Source: Steroidobacteraceae bacterium | Lineage (GTDB): Bacteria > Pseudomonadota > Gammaproteobacteria > Steroidobacterales > Steroidobacteraceae | Assembly (NCBI GenBank): GCA_025451845.1 | Contig: JANWJS010000020.1 | Coordinates: 124,001-188,000, forward strand | Reading direction: 5' to 3' | Length of the DNA stretch: 64,000 nucleotides | Shown here: positions 24,671-33,834 of the stretch, in pieces | Numbering within the stretch: position 1 is the first letter of the stretch | Layout of the letters: each line of letters opens with the position of its first letter | The notes under the pieces: generated by a model | The model's database searches: none | What the model was told of the DNA's origin: nothing | The model's input: the letters and a program-made list of their open reading frames with translations, nothing else | Program-made: the position numbers and the translations under genes

Positions 24671-26452
24671 CTAGCCGGGAATGGTCAGGGGCCTCGCCCG
24701 CTCGCGCTCCAGGCGGGCCGCGTGGGCGCGCACCCGCAACAGATCGCGCCGCGCGAGCAGGCCGGCGAGCTTGCCGGTGGTGCGATCGACGACCGGCACG
24801 CGGCCTACATCGGCCGACGCCATCCGGTCCGCCAGGTGTCCCACCAGCTCATCCGTGTAGCCGACGAAAACCTCGCCGACATCCGGCCTTTCCTCGAGCG
24901 TCTGGCCCTCGGGCCAGCCTTCCCGTGACCAACGCAGGACGTCGGAGCGTGACACCATGCTGACTACGCGCCCGGCATTGTCGACGACGGGGTAGCTCTT
25001 GTGGCGCTTGACATCATTCTCGGTGTCAAAAAAACTGAACGCTTCCTCGGTGGACATGCTCGCCGGAAGGGTGTTCACCGGCTGCGTCATGATCTCGCTG
25101 ACCCGCATCACCTCGAACGGATCGACCGTGTATTCGTATGTCAGGTGCCGCCCGCGCCGCGCCAGCCGCTCCGTCAGGATGGAGCGCCGCATGAGCAATA
25201 CCGTCACCGCGAATGAGGCGACGCACGCGACGAGCACCGCCGGCATCACGCTGATGTCGCCCGTGAGCTCGATGGCGAACACGGTCGCGGTCAGGGGACA
25301 GCGCAGCGTTCCGCCGAGCACCGCCGCCATGGCGAGAAGCGCCCAGAAGCCGGAGTTGCCGAAGGGCAGGACGTGAGCTTCCAGCACACCCACGGCCCCG
25401 CCCATCATGAGAAGAGGCGCCAGGGTGCCGCCCGATGTCCCCGAGGCGAGCGCGATGACCCAGATGATGGCCTTGACGACGAGCAGGGCGATGGCGGCGT
25501 GCATCAGCACGTTGCCGTCGATCAGCGACTGAATGTTGTCGTAGCCGACGCCGAGGGCCGCCGGATCGAATAGGCCGCCGACACCGACTACTACGCCGGC
25601 AATCGCGGGCCACCACATCCAGTGGATCGGCAGCTTCTCGAACAACTCCTCGACCCAATAGAGACCGCCGGTCGTGATGACGGATTGCAGCCCTGCCACC
25701 ACGCCGACACCGGCGCAGGCCGCCAGCCCCCACCACGGCATGGGGGGAATGCCGCTGTGCGGGAAAAGCGGCCAGGCGCCCACCAGCCAGGGGCGCCATG
25801 CCATGGCGACGATCGCGGAGACGACCACCGGCACGAAGCTGCGCGGCTTCCACTCGAAGAGCATCACCTCGATGGCGAGCAGCACCGCGGCCACCGGCGT
25901 GCCGAAGATCGCCGTCATACCGGCCGCGGCGCCGGCGACCAGGAGTGTCTTGCGCTCCGCGGAGCTCAGGTGGAAGAACTGCGCGAACAGCGACCCCAGC
26001 GCGCCGCCCGTCATGATGATCGGGCCCTCGGCGCCGAACGGGCCGCCGCTGCCGATCGCGATCGCCGAGGACAGCGGTTTCAACACGGCAACCTTCGGCT
26101 CGATCCGGCTCTGACCGATGAGGATGGCCTCGAGCGCTTCGGGAATGCCGTGCCCGCGGATCTTCTGCGAGCCGTAACGGGCCATGAGTCCGACGATCAG
26201 GCCGCCGATGACCGGGATGAGGATGGAGCTCGGTCCGAGCTTGGCGTGACTCAGGTACGAGGTCGCCGTCGAGTAAACGTGGAAGTAGGCGAAGTTGGTG
26301 ACGAGCGCTATCAGCTTGAGGAGCACCCACGCCGCGCCGGCGCCGAAGCTTCCCGTGGCGAGCGCCATCGCAGACAGCACGAGCAGGCGCCGGTCGGCGG
26401 TGAAGTCGCGCAGGGTATCGTGCACCCCGAGGGTGGAAACAGAGCTCTTCAT
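24671..26452 (-). CDS. ClC-family chloride channel/antiporter with C-terminal CBS domains
   Basis: 593 residues from the ATG at 26452 (MKSSVSTLGVHD); an upstream in-frame start adds an unlikely 33 residues that cross the operator. About ten transmembrane segments carry ClC signatures: KIRGHGIPEALEA (selectivity loop), GPFGAEGPIIMTGG containing the gating Glu, and GTSGGTLAPLLMMGGAVG. The last 150 residues form a CBS pair (MTQPVNTLPASMSTEEAFSF; ADRMASADVGRVPVVDRTTG) that usually senses nucleotides. Divergent from a MarR regulator, which probably controls it. A Cl-/H+ antiporter role in acid or osmotic stress is inference. Confidence 0.9.
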   Translation of the reverse strand: MKSSVSTLGVHDTLRDFTADRRLLVLSAMALATGSFGAGAAWVLLKLIALVTNFAYFHVYSTATSYLSHAKLGPSSILIPVIGGLIVGLMARYGSQKIRGHGIPEALEAILIGQSRIEPKVAVLKPLSSAIAIGSGGPFGAEGPIIMTGGALGSLFAQFFHLSSAERKTLLVAGAAAGMTAIFGTPVAAVLLAIEVMLFEWKPRSFVPVVVSAIVAMAWRPWLVGAWPLFPHSGIPPMPWWGLAACAGVGVVAGLQSVITTGGLYWVEELFEKLPIHWMWWPAIAGVVVGVGGLFDPAALGVGYDNIQSLIDGNVLMHAAIALLVVKAIIWVIALASGTSGGTLAPLLMMGGAVGVLEAHVLPFGNSGFWALLAMAAVLGGTLRCPLTATVFAIELTGDISVMPAVLVACVASFAVTVLLMRRSILTERLARRGRHLTYEYTVDPFEVMRVSEIMTQPVNTLPASMSTEEAFSFFDTENDVKRHKSYPVVDNAGRVVSMVSRSDVLRWSREGWPEGQTLEERPDVGEVFVGYTDELVGHLADRMASADVGRVPVVDRTTGKLAGLLARRDLLRVRAHAARLERERARPLTIPG

Positions 26453-26495
26453 GGTTCTCCGGAGAAGGCCGCGCGATCGCGCGAATGCCTGGTTT

Positions 26496-26512
26496 ATATC
26501 GCAATACGATAT
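26496..26512. promoter_or_regulatory. Palindromic operator between clcA and marR
   Basis: ATATCG-CAATA-CGATAT is a perfect 17-bp inverted repeat with 6-bp arms. It lies in the 82-bp gap between the divergent start codons and overlaps AT-rich -10-like boxes on both strands (TATATT at 26513-26518 rightward, TATAAT leftward). Size and symmetry suit a MarR dimer, so autorepression plus control of the channel gene is likely. Confidence 0.6.
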
Positions 26513-26534
26513 TATATTCTCCCTGAGAAATCCG

Positions 26535-27005
26535 ATGTGCGCCACCCCCAAAAGGAAGATCCCACGGGCCCCGTCACCGCACGACCTGGCGCCGCACGAC
26601 TACGAAATCCTGGCGGAATTTCGCTATTTGCTGATGCGTTTCGCGGCATTCAGCGAGCAGGCGGCGCATGCGGCCGGCCTGGCGCCGCGCCAGCATCAGG
26701 CGCTGCTCGCCATCAAGGGCTATCCGCGCGGCGCGGAGGCGACGATCGGCGATCTGGCGGAGCGACTCGGCATACGCCATCACAGCACCGTCGGGCTGGT
26801 CGACCGGCTGGTGAGCCGGGGATATCTGGTCCGCCGCGCGGACCTTCACGATCGGCGCCGTACCCTGCTGGCGCTCACCGCCTCCGGCGAGCAGGCCCTC
26901 GCGGGGCTCTCCACGGCGCATCGGCGGGAGCTGCGGCGCGTCGCGCCATTGTTGAAAGCGGTGCTCGGCCGGCTGGGACCCGAGGAGCTCCACGACAGGA
27001 TCTGA
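26535..27005 (+). CDS. MarR-family transcriptional regulator
   Basis: 156 residues from the ATG at 26535. Winged-helix core: the recognition region is ATIGDLAERLGIRHHSTVGL followed by VDRLVSRGYLVR and the wing DLHDRRRTLLALTASG, the MarR DxRxxxxxLT motif. It shares an 82-bp divergent promoter region with clcA containing a 17-bp palindrome. The ligand is unknown. The 3' end is convergent with the amine oxidase gene, 9 bp apart. Confidence 0.88.
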   Translation: MCATPKRKIPRAPSPHDLAPHDYEILAEFRYLLMRFAAFSEQAAHAAGLAPRQHQALLAIKGYPRGAEATIGDLAERLGIRHHSTVGLVDRLVSRGYLVRRADLHDRRRTLLALTASGEQALAGLSTAHRRELRRVAPLLKAVLGRLGPEELHDRI

Positions 27006-27014
27006 CCGGAATCG

Positions 27015-28340
27015 TCAGCGGCCACTCTCGAGGTGCTGCGCGACCTCCACGGCGGCGCGGGCGCCGCTGCGCAATGCGCCGGTGACCGTCGTAGCCTCGC
27101 CTGTCGTATCCGTCGCCTCGCCGGCGAAGAAGAGCGTACCGTCCAGGGGTGTTGCCAACACCTCGCGGGCGTCGCCCCCGCCCACCGCGACGTAGCTATA
27201 GGCGCCGCGCGCGTAAGGGTCCCGCGCCCAATTGTGGAAGTAGGCCGCCTGGAGCTCCGGCGCCCCATTGCCGCCGCAGAAGACGGTGCTCACGCACTCC
27301 ATCGCCTGCCGGATGATCTCTTCGTCGCTCAGCTCGCAGAGGCGTGCGGCAGTGGGCCCGCCGACCCAGGCGTTGAGAAGGGGCGCGCGGGTCGGCAGTA
27401 GCGTCCAGAAGGTCGGGAACACCTTGCCTGGCGCATGGAAGAACGACGCGCCCCCATAGCGGCCACCCTCCTGCTCTTCCCAGAAGGGGCGATGGAAACG
27501 GAGGACGACCTTCAGCACCGGACCCGAGCGCAGGCACGCGAGCGCGGGCTGCTTGGCGTCCAGGGGCGGCGCAAAACGGATCGCGCCCGGCGCATCCGCA
27601 GGCGCCTGGAGGACGCCGAGCGGCACCGTGACGATGGCCTTGCGAGCCGTAACGCGAAAGGGCCGGCCGAGCCGCAGGCCATCGACCTCCACCGAGCGAT
27701 TGCTCCAGCGAACCGCGGTGACGACCGTTTGCAGCTGCAGGCGCACGTGACTGCCATCGAGCGCCGCGGAAATCGCGCGCAGCGCCGTGCCATAGCCGCC
27801 GGGCGGCCGTGATTGCGATGAATCCAACATCCCGCCGGAGCGCCATTCCTCCGCGACGGAGTGCAGGCTGACGAGCCGCGGGTCGGCGGCATCGAAACCC
27901 GACACGAAAGCGCGGGCCATCGCGCGCGCCTCCTCCGGCAGCGCACGGCCGGCAGCGCTCGCCAGGAAATCCTCGAGCGACATGTCAGGTTGCGCGAGAA
28001 CGTCGGCGGCGTCGAGTGCGGCGCGGACCTTGCCGAGCAGACTCTCCGTGCGGCGCTGAAGCCGTCCATCGAGCAGAGACCAGCGCTCTCCCGAGGTGTC
28101 GACCGGGGCCGCTCCCGCCCGGCGCAGGAGCTCCGCGGTCTCCGGCGAATCGCCGTGGATGAATTCCGCACCAAGCTCGATGGGCGCCGTGAGTCCGGGC
28201 TCGAGCCGGGTCCACATTCGCCCGCCCAGGCGGTCCCGGGCCTCGAGCACCCATACGGCGCGGCCGGCCCTGCCGAGGGCAGCCGCCGCCGCGAGGCCCG
28301 CGGCCCCGCCGCCGATGACGATGACGTCGTGATGATCCAC
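27015..28340 (-). CDS. FAD-dependent amine oxidase (flavin monoamine oxidase family)
   Basis: 441 residues from a GTG at 28340; this start leaves VDHHDVIVIGGGAAGLAAA as the FAD-binding N-terminus and avoids overlapping ndh. The GxGxxG motif is VIGGGAAGLA, followed by LEARDRLGGRMWT. The C-terminal FAD motif is GTLFFAGEATDTTGEATTVT. Members oxidise primary or secondary amines; the substrate is not predictable. It lies 22 nt downstream of ndh on the same strand, so probably co-transcribed. Confidence 0.86.
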   Translation of the reverse strand: MDHHDVIVIGGGAAGLAAAAALGRAGRAVWVLEARDRLGGRMWTRLEPGLTAPIELGAEFIHGDSPETAELLRRAGAAPVDTSGERWSLLDGRLQRRTESLLGKVRAALDAADVLAQPDMSLEDFLASAAGRALPEEARAMARAFVSGFDAADPRLVSLHSVAEEWRSGGMLDSSQSRPPGGYGTALRAISAALDGSHVRLQLQTVVTAVRWSNRSVEVDGLRLGRPFRVTARKAIVTVPLGVLQAPADAPGAIRFAPPLDAKQPALACLRSGPVLKVVLRFHRPFWEEQEGGRYGGASFFHAPGKVFPTFWTLLPTRAPLLNAWVGGPTAARLCELSDEEIIRQAMECVSTVFCGGNGAPELQAAYFHNWARDPYARGAYSYVAVGGGDAREVLATPLDGTLFFAGEATDTTGEATTVTGALRSGARAAVEVAQHLESGR

Positions 28341-28362
28341 GGTCCAGATGCCCCTGGCCCGG

Positions 28363-29619
28363 TCAGGGCTTCGCAGAGTCGCCGATGGGAATGATGATGC
28401 GCGCGCCGCGCCGATAGCTCCAATACGCCTCCGCCCAGTCGATGAGCACGACCAGGCGGTTGCGAAAGCCAATCAGGAAATAGACATGGGCCGTGAGCCA
28501 TATCCACCATGCGAGGATTCCAGAGAGACGAATGCGGCCGAAGTCGGCCACCGCGGCCATGCGGCCGATGGTGGCAAGCGAGCCGAAATGCCGGTAGCGG
28601 AAGGGGCCGAGGCGCCGCTGCGCGAGCTTCGCGAGAATGGCTGTTGCCGCATAGTGTCCCATCTGCTTGGCCGCCGGCGCGATCGCGGGCAGGGGGGCGC
28701 TTCCCTCCGGTACGGCGGTCAGATCCCCGACGATGAAGACTTCCGGGTGGCCCGCAACGGTGAGTTGCGCAGTGACGGGGACGCGGCCTGCGCGGTCTAC
28801 GGCCACACCCAGCGTCGCTCCGAGAGGTGAGGCAGCGACACCCGCGGCCCACAACGCGGTCCGCGCCGCGATCCGTTCTTCGCCGATCCAAACACTCCGC
28901 TCCTCGACGCTCGTGACGGGACGGCCCGTGCGCACGACAACCCCGAGCCGCTCGAGTTGGTGTTGCGCCTTCGTCGACAGCGAGGGAGGAAATGCCGGCA
29001 GCACGCGGGCACCTGCCTCGATCAGCAGCACTTTCGCCGCGGCCGGGTCGATGTGGCGAAATTCCCGCTTGAGGGTGTGGCGGGCGATCTCGGCGAGCGT
29101 TCCGGCCAGCTCGACGCCGGTGGCGCCGGCGCCGACGATCACGAAGGTCAGCCATTCCATCTGCTCGGCGGGATCGCGCGTCGCCTCCGCGCGCTCGAAT
29201 GCCGTGAGGATTCGCGCCCGGATGCGCAAGGCGTCATCGAGCGTCTTCAACCCGGGCGCGTATCGAGCCCACTCGTCGTGGCCGAAATACGCATGCGTGC
29301 TTCCCGTGGCAACGATCAGGAAGTCGTAGGGATGCGGGGTCCCGTCGACATCGACGCTCCTGCCTTCGATGTCTATGCGGCGCGCCTCCCCGAGTAGCAC
29401 GGTGGTGTTGCGCTGGTCGCGCAGGATATGCCGCAGCGGGGCAGAGATGGAGGGCGCGGCCAGGCCGGCGGTCGCCACCTGATAGAGCAGCGGCTGAAAG
29501 GTGTGGTGATTGCCGCGGTCGATCAGCAGAACGTCCACGGCGGCGGCGCGAAGGGCGCGCACGGCAGCAAGCCCTCCAAAGCCGCCCCCGATGACGATCA
29601 CCCGTGGCCTTGTGTGCAT
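28363..29619 (-). CDS. ndh: Type II NADH:quinone oxidoreductase (NDH-2)
   Basis: 418 residues. Single-subunit FAD enzyme passing electrons from NADH to quinone without proton pumping. The FAD motif is VIVIGGGFGGLAAVRAL, the NADH motif FVIVGAGATGVELAGTLAEI. The FAD-ribityl region is VFIVGDLTAVPEGSAPLP, followed by APAAKQMGHYAA, the conserved quinone-site region. A C-terminal hydrophobic amphipathic segment (WWIWLTAHVYFLIGFRNR) anchors it to the membrane. Divergent from the cardiolipin synthase gene, 95 bp apart. Confidence 0.88.
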   Translation of the reverse strand: MHTRPRVIVIGGGFGGLAAVRALRAAAVDVLLIDRGNHHTFQPLLYQVATAGLAAPSISAPLRHILRDQRNTTVLLGEARRIDIEGRSVDVDGTPHPYDFLIVATGSTHAYFGHDEWARYAPGLKTLDDALRIRARILTAFERAEATRDPAEQMEWLTFVIVGAGATGVELAGTLAEIARHTLKREFRHIDPAAAKVLLIEAGARVLPAFPPSLSTKAQHQLERLGVVVRTGRPVTSVEERSVWIGEERIAARTALWAAGVAASPLGATLGVAVDRAGRVPVTAQLTVAGHPEVFIVGDLTAVPEGSAPLPAIAPAAKQMGHYAATAILAKLAQRRLGPFRYRHFGSLATIGRMAAVADFGRIRLSGILAWWIWLTAHVYFLIGFRNRLVVLIDWAEAYWSYRRGARIIIPIGDSAKP

Positions 29620-29714
29620 CGCGATCCCGCTCAGCGTGAGGGAAAAGACCGAGCCGCAATCTTAGCGCGATAAGATAATCTGTACTCGGGGGATGACGCG
29701 AGCGATGAATATCC

Positions 29715-31121
29715 ATGCCGGGGCATGCTGAAGCCTTACTCGAACCGCTGACCGCCGGGCTCTACGTGCTCTGCGCCACCTTCAGTGCCGTGCACGCTCT
29801 GCTGACCAAGCCCGATCCGCGCAGCGCCCTGGGTTGGATCGTCACCGCCTGGCTGTTGCCCTTCGCCGGAACCATTCTATATCTGCTGTTCGGCGTCAAT
29901 CGCGTCCGTACGCGAGCGCGGCAGCTGCGTGCCGGATTGAGTGCCGGCGCCGGCGGTTTTGAAAGCCTGCCGCCGCCGGAGGACTTCGCGACGCAGCTGA
30001 CACGCATCGGGGATGCCGTAACACAGCGGCCAAGGCTGCCCGGCAATCAGGTCGTGGCGCTGGAGAACGGCGAAAACGCGTTTCCCCTCATGCTGCAGGC
30101 GATCCGCACCGCGCAGCTGTCGATCTGGCTCTCGACCTACATCTTCGAAACCGATGAGGTCGGGCGGGAATTCATCGCGGCTCTCCGCGCAGCCGTGGCG
30201 CGCGGCGTGCAGGTTCACGTGTTGGTGGACGGGATCGGGGAGTGGTACAGCTGGCCGCATGCCGTGCGCCTCCTGCGCCATGCCGGGGTGCGCGCTGCAC
30301 GCTTCCTGCCGCCGCGCTTCGCGATGCCCGTGCTGTCGCTCAATCTGCGCAACCATCGCAAGCTCCTCATCATCGACGGCGCGACCGGATTCGTGGGCGG
30401 CATGAACATCGGCGGGCGCGAAGTCGGCAAGGCACACCACCGGCGCATGGCCGACCTGCACTTCAAGGTGAGCGGACCCGCGGTGTCGCAGCTCGCGGAA
30501 TGCTTCGCCGCCGACTGGCAGTTCGCGGCCGGCGAGGCGCTGGCGCTCCCTCCGGTGGCGCAGCCGGCCGCGGGTGATTGTGTCTGCCGCGTGATCACCG
30601 AAGGCCCGGATGAGGACACTGACAAGCTGCTGTTCGTGATCCTGGGCGCCATCTCGGTCGCGCATCGACAGGTGCTGATCATGACGCCCTACTTCATCCC
30701 GCCCCCCGAGCTCACCGCGGCGCTGCAAACCGCGGCGCTGCGCGGTGTGGAGGTGTGTCTCGTGCTGCCGGCGCGCAGCAACCTGCGATACGTGGACTGG
30801 GCCACGCGACGCTGGCTGCCGCCGCTGCTGGAGCGCGGCATACAGGTCTACCTGCAACCGCCGCCCTTCTCCCATACCAAGCTCCTCGTCATCGACGGCT
30901 GCTACGCGCAGATCGGGTCGGCCAACATCGACCCGAGAAGCCTGAGGTTGAATTTCGAGATCGCCGTGGAGGTGTACGATGGCGCGGTATGCGCTCAGCT
31001 TGCAAAGTACGTCCTCTCCGCTCGCGATCACGCTGTTCGCGTTGCCGCGCTACCGCCTGGGTGGCGTCTCCCCGCGCGGCTGCGCGACAGTCTGTTCTGG
31101 CTGCTGTCGCCCTATCTCTAG
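29715..31121 (+). CDS. cls: Cardiolipin synthase (phospholipase D family)
   Basis: 468 residues. Transfers a phosphatidyl group to make cardiolipin in the inner membrane. Two N-terminal hydrophobic helices (LTAGLYVLCATFSAVHALL; LGWIVTAWLLPFAGTILYLL) form the PLDc_N region. Two HKD motifs form the active site: NHRKLLIIDGATGFVGGMNI and HTKLLVIDGCYAQIGSANID. Length is typical for ClsA (about 480). Followed after 12 nt by a DUF488 gene, possibly in the same transcript. Confidence 0.9.
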   Translation: MPGHAEALLEPLTAGLYVLCATFSAVHALLTKPDPRSALGWIVTAWLLPFAGTILYLLFGVNRVRTRARQLRAGLSAGAGGFESLPPPEDFATQLTRIGDAVTQRPRLPGNQVVALENGENAFPLMLQAIRTAQLSIWLSTYIFETDEVGREFIAALRAAVARGVQVHVLVDGIGEWYSWPHAVRLLRHAGVRAARFLPPRFAMPVLSLNLRNHRKLLIIDGATGFVGGMNIGGREVGKAHHRRMADLHFKVSGPAVSQLAECFAADWQFAAGEALALPPVAQPAAGDCVCRVITEGPDEDTDKLLFVILGAISVAHRQVLIMTPYFIPPPELTAALQTAALRGVEVCLVLPARSNLRYVDWATRRWLPPLLERGIQVYLQPPPFSHTKLLVIDGCYAQIGSANIDPRSLRLNFEIAVEVYDGAVCAQLAKYVLSARDHAVRVAALPPGWRLPARLRDSLFWLLSPYL

Positions 31122-31133
31122 GATCCTGACCCG

Positions 31134-31709
31134 GTGAGCGCGGTCAGCGGCTTCATCAGCGGTGCCGGCGGGCGGCGCAACCCGGTCTTCACCATCGGAC
31201 ACTCGACACGGCCGGTGGTGGAGCTCATCGGCCTGCTCGGTGAGGCGGCGGCCGATCTGGTCGCCGACGTGCGCGCGTTTCCCCGATCACGGACCAACCC
31301 ACAGTTCAACGGGCCGGCCTTGGAGAAGGCGCTCGCGCCCGCGGGAATCGCGTACCGCTACCTGCCGGCTCTCGGCGGCCGCCGTCACGCCGGCAAGGGG
31401 CCGTCGCCCAACATGCTCTGGAGGAACGAGTCGTTCCGGGCCTATGCGGACTACGCCGGCACGGCGGAATTCCGCGCGGGGCTCGAGGACCTGTGCGCGC
31501 TGGCCGAGGAGCATCGCTGCGCAGTCATGTGCGCCGAGGCTGTATGGTGGCGCTGTCACCGGCGCATCATCGCGGACTATCTGTTGGCGGCGGGATTCGA
31601 GGTGGTACACATCCTCGGACCCGGCAAGCTCACGCCCGCGACGCCCACTCCGGGCGCGCAACGCGCAGTCGCCGGCGGGCTCGTCTATCCGGCGCCGGAG
31701 GCGCACTGA
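31134..31709 (+). CDS. DUF488 family protein
   Basis: 191 residues with a GTG start. The conserved DUF488 pattern is present: FTIGHSTRPVVELIGLL, LVADVRAFPRSRTNPQFN, YRYLPALGGRR, and the Cys/Arg/His-rich CAEAVWWRCHRRIIADYLL. Function is unknown; the family is linked by others to stress or heme contexts without a settled role. Downstream lies a fragment of a second DUF488-type gene. Confidence 0.82.
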   Translation: MSAVSGFISGAGGRRNPVFTIGHSTRPVVELIGLLGEAAADLVADVRAFPRSRTNPQFNGPALEKALAPAGIAYRYLPALGGRRHAGKGPSPNMLWRNESFRAYADYAGTAEFRAGLEDLCALAEEHRCAVMCAEAVWWRCHRRIIADYLLAAGFEVVHILGPGKLTPATPTPGAQRAVAGGLVYPAPEAH

Positions 31710-31720
31710 GCGCTGCGGCG

Positions 31721-31858
31721 ACGATTGACCGTGCGGGCGGAGCCGCCGCACGCGCGCAGCGAGAGCTCGCCCGGGAAGGGCCGCTCACCCTGGTCTACTC
31801 CGCGCCCGATGAGGCGCGCAACCAGGCCGTCGTGCTGCGCGAGACGTTGTTGCACTGA
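31721..31858 (+). pseudogene. Remnant of a second DUF488 (YeaO-like) gene
   Basis: A 45-residue frame ending at TGA 31858 reads ELAREGPLTLVYSAPDEARN then QAVVLRETLLH. This matches the C-terminal end of YeaO-type DUF488 proteins (GPVTLLYAAKDEEHNNAVVLK-like). There is no N-terminal domain, start or ribosome-binding site in the same frame. It follows an intact DUF488 gene by 11 nt, in a different frame. Likely a decayed neighbour paralogue rather than a short gene. Confidence 0.55.
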
Positions 31859-31894
31859 TTACGTGAGCCGGCACGCCGGCCGATCCGCACCGTG

Positions 31895-33739
31895 TTACGT
31901 CGCCACGGCAGGCGGTGAATACGCCGCCGCCCGGGGCTTCACGGCCTGGTTCCGGGTGAGACGGCGGCCCATGGGGTCACTGACTAAATACAACACGCGC
32001 GAGAAGAAGCCGTTCTTCGGGTCGGCGCGGCCGATGTAGATCAGGCCGGAATGGGCGAGCTCCCGGGTGAACACCTCCACGATCCGTTCGCGCGTGCCCA
32101 CATCCATGGAATCGAGCGCTTCATCCACCAGGATCCAGCGTGGCGCGTGTAACAACAGGCGTGCGAAAGCGACTGCCTGCTGCTCGTCTTCGTTCAATTC
32201 ATGATCCCAACGGCGGGTCTCGGGCAACAGCGGTGCGAGGCGGCTCAGGCCCAGCCGCTCCAGCGCTGCCGCGCAGTCTCGGTCGCTGAATCGGGCGACG
32301 GGAGACGGGTAGGCCAGCACCTCCTGCAGGGTGCCGTGCGGCAGATAGGGCGTGCGCGGCATGCAGTAGAGATCCTGGCCCCGGGGATGCACGATGCGCC
32401 CCGAGCCCCAAGGCCACAGACCGGCCAGCGCGCGAAAGAGGAGGGTCTTGCCGGCACCGAGCTCTCCCATCACGAGCACATGCTCGCCGGGTTTGACCTC
32501 CAGGCGCCCCCCCCGGAGTCGCGTGCAGCCCGAGGGCGAGGCGATCTCCAGCCGATCGATCACCAGCGCCTGCTCTGCTTCGCCGTGGCGCTCCGTCTCG
32601 CTGTCGATGAACGCGATGCGGCTCTCGGTGCGGTGGCGGACCTCGGTCCCGATGACGGCCCGCCGGAACATTGCGACGCGTAGCAGCGTCGCGCGCCAAT
32701 CGGCGATGGTGCTGAAGTTGTCGACGAACCAGCGGAGCGAGGATTGCAGCTGTGTGAAAGCCGCGGCGGCCATCATGAGGCCGCCGAAAGAGAGGTCGCC
32801 GGCGAAATACAGCGGCGCGGCTACCAGGATCGGCGCCACCAGCGTGATCCACCCGTATCCGGCCGTCACCCAGGTCAGGCGCGTCAGCCCGGTCACCAGC
32901 CGGCGCATGGCGGTGAGCGCGGACGCCAGGTCGAGCTCGATGCGCCGCGCCTCGTCCGCTTCGCCGCCCGCCAGCGTGATGGCATCGATGTGCTCGTTCA
33001 CGCGCACCAGCGTGTAGCGAAGGTCTGCCTCCCGCGCGTATCGGGAGGCGTTGTCGGGAATCAGCCTCCGGCCCGTCCAGTACGTGAGGAGGGACGCCGT
33101 CAGGGCGTAAATAACCGCGGCCCACACCATGTAGCCCGGCACGGCCAAAGTGACGCCGCCTATTCGCAGCGCGAAGCCGCGGGAGATCGACCACAGGACT
33201 CCGACGAAGCCGACGAGGAGGGCAGATGACTGCACGAGCCCGAGCGCGAGATCGCTCGACAGCTCGGTGAGATGGCGGGCGTCCTCGTGCATGCGCTGAT
33301 CGGGGTTGACCCCGATGGGTCCGGCGCTCTCCAGTTGGAATGCCCGGCGCGGCTGCATCCACGCTTCCACGAGATCATGCACCAGCCCTTCGCGCAGTTT
33401 CACCTTCAGCATCTCCCCGAGCCAGCGCTGCCCGACGTTGAGCAGCAGGAGCGTGCCGGCGATCGCGGCAAACACCAGGAGCTGAAACGCGAATTCACGC
33501 AGATTCCGGCGCGACAGGGCGTCGTAAAAAGGTTTGTTCCAGCGGTTGAGGCGCACCTGGGCGTAGGCGGTCGCCACGACGACCGCGACCGCCGCTCCCG
33601 TGAGTGCGGCGATGGCGTCGCGGGCCGGAGAGCTCCAGAGCGCGCGGAACATCATGTCGAGCTGAGAGAAGAGGCTCGCTTCCGTGGTGCTGTCAGCCGG
33701 TCCAGCCGCCGTCACCGTCTGTCCAGAGGGTTCTGCCAT
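31895..33739 (-). CDS. ABC transporter, fused permease-ATPase (SbmA/YddA/ABCD-like)
   Basis: 614 residues with an SbmA/BacA-like membrane domain (RLNRWNKPFYDALSRRNLRE is the family hallmark; LLLNVGQRWLGEMLKVKLRE follows). About six helices lead into a C-terminal nucleotide-binding domain. Walker A is GELGAGKTLLFRALAG and Walker B is RWILVDEALDSMD. The signature region reads ELNEDEQQAVAFARLLLHAP, a degenerate LSGGE loop seen in this ABCD/YddA branch. Substrates of relatives include peptides, B12 and acyl-CoA; unknown here. A GGAG ribosome-binding site precedes the ATG. Confidence 0.85.
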   Translation of the reverse strand: MAEPSGQTVTAAGPADSTTEASLFSQLDMMFRALWSSPARDAIAALTGAAVAVVVATAYAQVRLNRWNKPFYDALSRRNLREFAFQLLVFAAIAGTLLLLNVGQRWLGEMLKVKLREGLVHDLVEAWMQPRRAFQLESAGPIGVNPDQRMHEDARHLTELSSDLALGLVQSSALLVGFVGVLWSISRGFALRIGGVTLAVPGYMVWAAVIYALTASLLTYWTGRRLIPDNASRYAREADLRYTLVRVNEHIDAITLAGGEADEARRIELDLASALTAMRRLVTGLTRLTWVTAGYGWITLVAPILVAAPLYFAGDLSFGGLMMAAAAFTQLQSSLRWFVDNFSTIADWRATLLRVAMFRRAVIGTEVRHRTESRIAFIDSETERHGEAEQALVIDRLEIASPSGCTRLRGGRLEVKPGEHVLVMGELGAGKTLLFRALAGLWPWGSGRIVHPRGQDLYCMPRTPYLPHGTLQEVLAYPSPVARFSDRDCAAALERLGLSRLAPLLPETRRWDHELNEDEQQAVAFARLLLHAPRWILVDEALDSMDVGTRERIVEVFTRELAHSGLIYIGRADPKNGFFSRVLYLVSDPMGRRLTRNQAVKPRAAAYSPPAVAT

Positions 33740-33834
33740 ACTCGATGCTCCGCCAGCGCGATCCGCAAAGATATATTGTCCACGGAAACCGGAGAGGCGA
33801 TGGGAGGATTACCCCGCAGGGAGGATCAGCCCGG

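Noticed and set aside
31868-31880. GCCGG-CACG-CCGGC palindrome between the DUF488 remnant and the ABC gene
   Set aside because: Short GC palindrome without a T-tract; such motifs are frequent by chance at this GC content.
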